Shown: positions 60,916-64,000 of the stretch, piece after piece
Layout: each line of letters opens with the position of its first letter
How positions within the stretch are numbered: the stretch's first letter is position 1
Assembly (NCBI GenBank): GCA_902766825.1
Contig: CACXFB010000061.1
Span: 60,370-124,369 of the forward strand
Reading direction: 5' to 3'
Source: an uncultured Lachnospiraceae bacterium
Lineage (GTDB): Bacteria > Bacillota > Clostridia > Lachnospirales > Lachnospiraceae
DNA: 64,000 bases
Translations under genes and position numbers: made by a program
Notes under the pieces: generated by a model
What the model was told of the DNA's origin: nothing
The model's input: only the letters and a program-made list of their open reading frames with translations
The model's database searches: none

Positions 60916-60970
60916 ACGCCTTAAAATGCAAAAAACCATAGTAACCTTAAATGCATTAAGATACTATGGT
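60916..60970 (-). terminator. Terminator hairpin in the leader of the MutS2-like gene
   Basis: ACCATAGTA (60935-60943) and TACTATGGT (60962-60970) pair, and on the minus strand TTTTTTGC follows directly. It stands between the leader peptide ORF and the coding region, 70 bases before the start codon, as an attenuator would. Confidence 0.82.
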
Positions 60971-61078
60971 CATAATAAGCACGATAATATAAAGCAGTTG
61001 TAAGGCGAAAACGTCGGCATTCATTTGCCAACAAACGGGCAGACTTCAAGCGTAAAACTAAAAATCACCCTGCAATAT

Positions 61079-61114
61079 TTACTTTGCGATTTTCTCCATT
61101 ACAACAATTAACAT
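61079..61114 (-). CDS. Leader peptide ORF of 11 residues (MLIVVMEKIAK)
   Basis: The frame starts at 61114 with GGAGG seven bases before ATG and ends with TAA at 61079. It follows a good promoter and precedes, by about 110 bases, a terminator hairpin and then the MutS2-like gene. Short ORFs of this kind control antibiotic and ribosome-stress genes by ribosome stalling. Function is inferred from layout alone. Confidence 0.6.
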   Translation of the reverse strand: MLIVVMEKIAK

Positions 61115-61145
61115 GCAAAATCCTCCGAAAAAAAATTATACTCGT

Positions 61146-61174
61146 ATTATATATTAATATTTTTCTGTTGTCTA
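61146..61174 (-). promoter_or_regulatory. Promoter of the leader peptide/MutS2-like transcript
   Basis: The minus strand has TAGACA (61174-61169) and TATAAT (61151-61146) with a 17-base spacer. A second TATAAT-like sequence lies just downstream. The transcript leader would be about 270 bases. Confidence 0.65.
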
Positions 61175-61231
61175 TACTGCTTTTTTCTTATCATTAAATT
61201 ACTCTATAACTGCAACTTACCAAAATCCCCA

Positions 61232-61648
61232 TTACCAGCCATATTCAGTCGCAATATCCATAAAACGACTTCCCTTTGCTTCTTCGCGGTTGACTTCCTC
61301 CCAAAAATAGTTTTCATCAAATGATTCTATTCCATCTGTATTTTGGCAAATCGTCTTTGAAAGTGAAATTGCTCCGTTAAGTTCAGCTAATTGCTTCTCA
61401 AGTCGAGTCACATTTTCCGTCAACGCGTCCTCTAGCGTTTTCGAACCATCAAGAATATCTTCAATCTCCGAAACCAGCAAACCCAGTTTTCGACATATAA
61501 TTACCTTCTTTAACGTCGCAATATCCTTATCATCATATTCTCTATAGCCATTCTCCCCACGCTTTGGATCAATCAATTTTTCTTTCTCATAATACCTGAT
61601 TGTTGCTCTGGGAATTTTAAGCAATTCTTCTGCTTCTTTAATTGTCAT
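61232..61648 (-). CDS. MerR-family transcriptional regulator
   Basis: The 138-residue protein starts MTIKEAEELLKIPRATIRYYEKEKLI, the MerR winged helix, followed by ENGYREYDDKDIATLKKVIICRKLGL and a dimerisation coil. No cysteine ligand set typical of metal sensors is seen, except Cys in CRKLG and CQNTDG. ATG at 61648 follows AGGAGG by nine bases. The promoter upstream has the 19-base spacer typical of self-regulated MerR genes. Confidence 0.9.
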   Translation of the reverse strand: MTIKEAEELLKIPRATIRYYEKEKLIDPKRGENGYREYDDKDIATLKKVIICRKLGLLVSEIEDILDGSKTLEDALTENVTRLEKQLAELNGAISLSKTICQNTDGIESFDENYFWEEVNREEAKGSRFMDIATEYGW

Positions 61649-61703
61649 AATAAAATACCTCCTAATGTGGTTTTTGGGGAACAATTTGCCTCCCTTAACT
61701 GCC

Positions 61704-61734
61704 ACAATAGACTATAAACAAGGTTTACAGTCAA
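61704..61734 (-). promoter_or_regulatory. MerR-type promoter and operator
   Basis: TTGACT (61734-61729) and TATTGT (61709-61704) are separated by 19 bases. Between them lie GACTGTAAAC and GTTTATAGTC, a palindrome with one mismatch around CTT (61710-61732). Long spacer plus central operator is the rule for MerR-activated promoters. Confidence 0.78.
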
Positions 61735-61786
61735 GTATTTATCTAAAAAAAATTCATTTTAAATTCTATAGGGAACTTTTCCACTG

Positions 61787-62161
61787 TTATTTCACAAAAA
61801 TATTCCCTATATTTGCAGTTGCCATTAATATAACACATCCTACTCCGTAACAGACTATATCTTTTAAGTCAAATGTTCCTCCTATAAGCACACTGAAAAA
61901 TCTGCTGTCTGATAGTCCAAGTAATCTTACAACATCAAAAAACTGCAACACTTCAACAACCACAGAAAAAATAAATATGTATACCGGCAGAAGCTTCACT
62001 CCTTCCGGCATAATTATTCTCACAAACGTATAAAGAACAATTACAACAAGTACATCCCCAATGTAAGGACGTACAAATGAGTCGTGAACAAATAATGCAA
62101 TAAGCACCTCTACCGCCAACAGGATTAATGTTAATGCAATATATACTATCCTTTTATTCAT
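61787..62161 (-). CDS. DUF2809 family membrane protein
   Basis: The 124-residue protein has four hydrophobic segments; VEVLQFFDVVRLLGLSDSRF and GGTFDLKDIVCYGVGCVI match the DUF2809 family, small membrane proteins related to VanZ-like folds. No function is known. The gene starts with ATG preceded by GGAG at 13 bases. It is followed by the MerR gene, with its own promoter in between. Confidence 0.82.
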   Translation of the reverse strand: MNKRIVYIALTLILLAVEVLIALFVHDSFVRPYIGDVLVVIVLYTFVRIIMPEGVKLLPVYIFIFSVVVEVLQFFDVVRLLGLSDSRFFSVLIGGTFDLKDIVCYGVGCVILMATANIGNIFVK

Positions 62162-62395
62162 AATTCTACTAATCTCTCCTGATATTTTCCCCTACTAATC
62201 TTACCCTGTAAATTTGGCATAAAAACGGACATCCGCATACATGCACCTGATTTTCCAGTGCAGATATGGACAAAGAGTACACATTCTGTGAAATCTTACA
62301 AGAAAAAAGCGCTAAAATAACGCCTCCTTTGACTAAAATATGTTGAAACATTATCTCTAAAACGTGGAGTTAATTACTGACGGTTATACTAGAAA
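62162..62395. other. Intergenic region, no confident gene
   Basis: The stretch before the DUF2809 gene includes a weak GCGTTA-TTT-TAGCGC hairpin followed by T6 on the minus strand (about 62305-62325), perhaps a terminator. A 60-codon frame is present on the minus strand but has no convincing binding site. I see no known riboswitch. Confidence 0.4.
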
Positions 62396-62436
62396 TATAA
62401 TGGTTTTTATATTCCAAGAATATAAAAACCATTATA
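62396..62436. terminator. Perfect 19-bp inverted repeat across a stop codon
   Basis: The arms at 62396-62414 (TATAATGGTTTTTATATTC) and 62418-62436 are perfectly complementary with a three-base loop, CAA. The stop codon (TAA) of the minus-strand gene is inside the arm. The AT-rich arms give T-rich tails on either strand, so it may act as a bidirectional terminator. Confidence 0.7.
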
Positions 62437-62787
62437 CCCTTTTGCTTTTACTAGCCAATCAGTTAGTATACTATAGCCTTCAGGCTTCAATTTCTTCGCA
62501 CGTTTTATTATGGCATCGATTTGTTCTGCTTTATAGTATGTAATACCACAATAATCAAACCCACCTTCTGACATATTTTGATGGATACCATTTTCAAAAA
62601 CATCCTTATACTCGGTATAAATTGGTGAATCCCCATGCACATATATAGAATCGTCTCTCCAATATTCATAGTTGTTCAAAATATCTTTTAAGGTTGCCGA
62701 TGTTGGTAAAAGACAAAACTGTAATTCTATAAAACAAGAACCGCCATATTTACTTCTTTCATCCTGTGATTCAAAACTTAAAAACAT
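62407..62787 (-). CDS. Unrecognised protein of 126 residues, immunity-like
   Basis: The protein starts MFLSFESQDERSKYGGSCFIE and ends GYSILTDWLVKAKGYNGFYILGI. It is cytosolic, acidic, with a helix-rich C-terminus (EQIDAIIKRAKKLKPEG). The look is that of small immunity-type proteins, but there is no toxin gene nearby. A GTG five codons upstream is in frame; ATG at 62787 has GGAG nine bases before it. No family recognised. Confidence 0.6.
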   Translation of the reverse strand: MFLSFESQDERSKYGGSCFIELQFCLLPTSATLKDILNNYEYWRDDSIYVHGDSPIYTEYKDVFENGIHQNMSEGGFDYCGITYYKAEQIDAIIKRAKKLKPEGYSILTDWLVKAKGYNGFYILGI

Positions 62788-62802
62788 TTCATTATTCTCC
62801 AC

Positions 62803-63112
62803 ATCAAAATATATAAATTATTTCTCTATCATAACTTTTCATATATCTTCATTACAATATTTTATACTTTAAAATATTATCACAATTTCTTACACATTAG
62901 AAGAGTACTTTCTTTCACTTCTAAACCGTCTGTCCAAAAGCTACCCTACTCATTCTCAAAGTCATACTTATTTTGATTTGCATCCATATCCTCCTGATTT
63001 TGCTTATTCGAATATATTAAAAGTTATTTTTCACAGAAGAATTCAATCTGTTCGTCCAAAGTTCCAAAACAGAACGCCATTATGAACAGAAAAATTGCGA
63101 GATAACTTACGA
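62803..63112. other. Intergenic region with a short ORF only
   Basis: On the minus strand AGGAGGATATGGATG at about 62992-62981 could start 13- or 20-codon frames (MDANQNKYDFENE or MQIKISMTLRMSRVAFG). These may be the remains of a gene. Nothing else is seen in this AT-rich stretch. Confidence 0.3.
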
Positions 63113-63478
63113 CTATCCAATTATTGTCGCCAGTTTTTTCCCTAATAAGATACCGAAAATACAGCAGCAAATGCTTAATGCTACATATACTCCTCCAAGG
63201 GCATATGCTTTGTTTTCAAGCAACTTGTATGCCTCAAGTGAAAAAGTTGAAAATGTTGTGAATCCACCACATACACCCGTCTTCCAGAAGAGAACCATAT
63301 TAGGTGATACATCTGATTTTTTATCTGTTAATCCCACAATAAATCCTATTAAAATCGCACCAAGTATATTGGTTACCAATGTAAGCATTGGAAACTGTGT
63401 TTTCACCGGTAAAAGACTTATTGCATATCTCGCAACTGCTCCTAATGCGCCACCAAGTGCTACAAAAACAAAACTCAT
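63113..63478 (-). CDS. crcB: Fluoride ion channel CrcB/FluC
   Basis: The 121-residue protein has four membrane segments and motifs GGALGAVARYAI, TLVTNILGAILIGFIVG and GVCGGFTTFSTFSLEAY, which are characteristic of CrcB. It exports fluoride as a dual-topology dimer. Only one copy is present here although many Firmicutes carry a tandem pair. No fluoride riboswitch is evident in the 100 bases upstream; TATAAT lies on the minus strand near 63533. Confidence 0.93.
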   Translation of the reverse strand: MSFVFVALGGALGAVARYAISLLPVKTQFPMLTLVTNILGAILIGFIVGLTDKKSDVSPNMVLFWKTGVCGGFTTFSTFSLEAYKLLENKAYALGGVYVALSICCCIFGILLGKKLATIIG

Positions 63479-63586
63479 TTTTCATTTCCTCTTTTAACAA
63501 TTATCTAAAAAGTTAATACACTAACTCCACTCATTATACCACACCATTCTCTTCCATGACACATTATTTAGGATTCGCCCACCCAT

Positions 63587-63772
63587 TTAGAGTAGGCAAT
63601 TCCCACGAATAAACTTATCTAAATATTCTTTAACTTTCAAAAAAATTTTTCTTTTTAAAATAATTCCACTAATCCCCTCAATAATAGAAAATAATACGCC
63701 AAATGGCATCGTTCCTGATTTCTTACCTGTCTGTGGCACATGTGGTACTATCTCAATCTTACTATCCTTCAT
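63587..63772 (-). pseudogene. Sortase-signal-like C-terminal fragment (61 codons)
   Basis: The frame reads IEIVPHVPQTGKKSG, then a hydrophobic stretch (MPFGVLFSIIEGISGIIL), then KRK. VPQTG plus hydrophobic plus positive tail is the pattern of a sortase signal, but there is no surface domain. Its ATG comes two bases after the stop of the upstream partial gene, without a ribosome binding site of its own, so it may be a fragment of a surface protein or a coupled small protein. Confidence 0.4.
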
Positions 63773-63774
63773 TG

Positions 63775-64000
63775 TTACTGTATTAGCGGATATTTATCGA
63801 ATAAATAGTTTTCCTCATCACGAGAATCACTACCAAACTCAAACATCGTACTCTTTTTCTCATTAACAAGAACAAAACCTTTGTGATATTCATAGATTCC
63901 ATTCCATAAACTCATTATTGCCGTTTTGATGTCAAGTATTTGGATTTTAATAAGAAAACCATTCAGAAATATATACCAGACTTGATCTATCTGAAAATCC
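63775..64000 (-). CDS. C-terminal part of an unrecognised protein, 5' end outside window
   Basis: The frame is open from the right window edge to a TAA at 63775. The visible 74 residues include WNGIYEYHKGFVLVNEKKST and MFEFGSDSRDEENYLFDKYP. No membrane segment except a mildly hydrophobic start. The function cannot be told from this part. It probably is transcribed with the small frame that follows. Confidence 0.5.
   Translation of the reverse strand, partial: DFQIDQVWYIFLNGFLIKIQILDIKTAIMSLWNGIYEYHKGFVLVNEKKSTMFEFGSDSRDEENYLFDKYPLIQ

Noticed and set aside
62169..62351. A 60-codon minus-strand frame
   Set aside because: No suitable ribosome binding site, unusual composition (many Cys, Val, His) and no operon fit.
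63479..63600. Fluoride riboswitch before crcB
   Set aside because: The conserved aptamer strands of the crcB motif are not present in the expected order.

Overview
The window comes from a low-GC Gram-positive bacterium, most likely a Clostridia member of the family Lachnospiraceae. The evidence is the codon and base composition, strong AGGAGG-type ribosome binding sites, a glmS ribozyme, a c-di-GMP-I riboswitch, DUF4358 and DUF2207/LemA proteins, and MerR, MarR and XRE regulators of Firmicutes type. A secreted beta-helix (pectate-lyase-like) protein fits a pectin or polysaccharide user such as Lachnospira, but genus is not proven. No tRNA, rRNA, CRISPR array or intact transposase was found.

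Left part (1-10 kb): the 3'-truncated glmS gene lies behind its self-cleaving ribozyme. A minus-strand operon follows: a transglutaminase-like protein, a DUF4358 lipoprotein, a BNR-like membrane protein, a 54-residue protein, a response regulator with a diguanylate cyclase domain, and queH. Divergently, a metallophosphoesterase and a two-domain GT2/GT-D glycosyltransferase are read on the plus strand.

10-15 kb: a tandem array of 52-bp hairpin units, then a small island of immunity-type or orphan proteins (SUFU family and two unrecognised). A c-di-GMP-I riboswitch with its own terminator sits before a large secreted beta-helix protein.

15.4-36.9 kb: a 20-gene minus-strand exopolysaccharide operon with a good promoter at 36993-37021. 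It carries Wzz- and BY-kinase-like regulators, Wzx flippase, Wzy polymerase, nine glycosyltransferase genes (GT2, GT4, GT14, GT-D), one pyruvyl transferase and four membrane acyltransferases. No priming sugar-phosphate transferase is present. Together with the diguanylate cyclase and the riboswitch this suggests a c-di-GMP-linked surface programme.

37-47 kb: housekeeping genes: greA-like, ilvBH, luxS, nadE, pyrC, an aquaporin, a VWA protein next to a divergent HTH protein, and a znuCB-type metal transporter followed by a lipoprotein. The 47.2-47.9 kb gap holds a direct-repeat promoter of AgrA/ComE type before a 26-codon peptide ORF.

48-64 kb: accessory genes mixed with at least nine copies of a REP-like palindrome (core GGGGACGGTTCCTCGTTCC) and a RAYT transposase remnant. 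Genes include an esterase, a TrmH-type methyltransferase, an OhrR/glutathione peroxidase operon, a decayed AbiE toxin-antitoxin pair, a nitroreductase, LemA/DUF2207, an aldo-keto reductase, an unusual zinc-ribbon Ser/Thr kinase, a MutS2-like ATPase behind a leader-peptide attenuator, a MerR regulator, DUF2809, CrcB, and fragments at the right edge.
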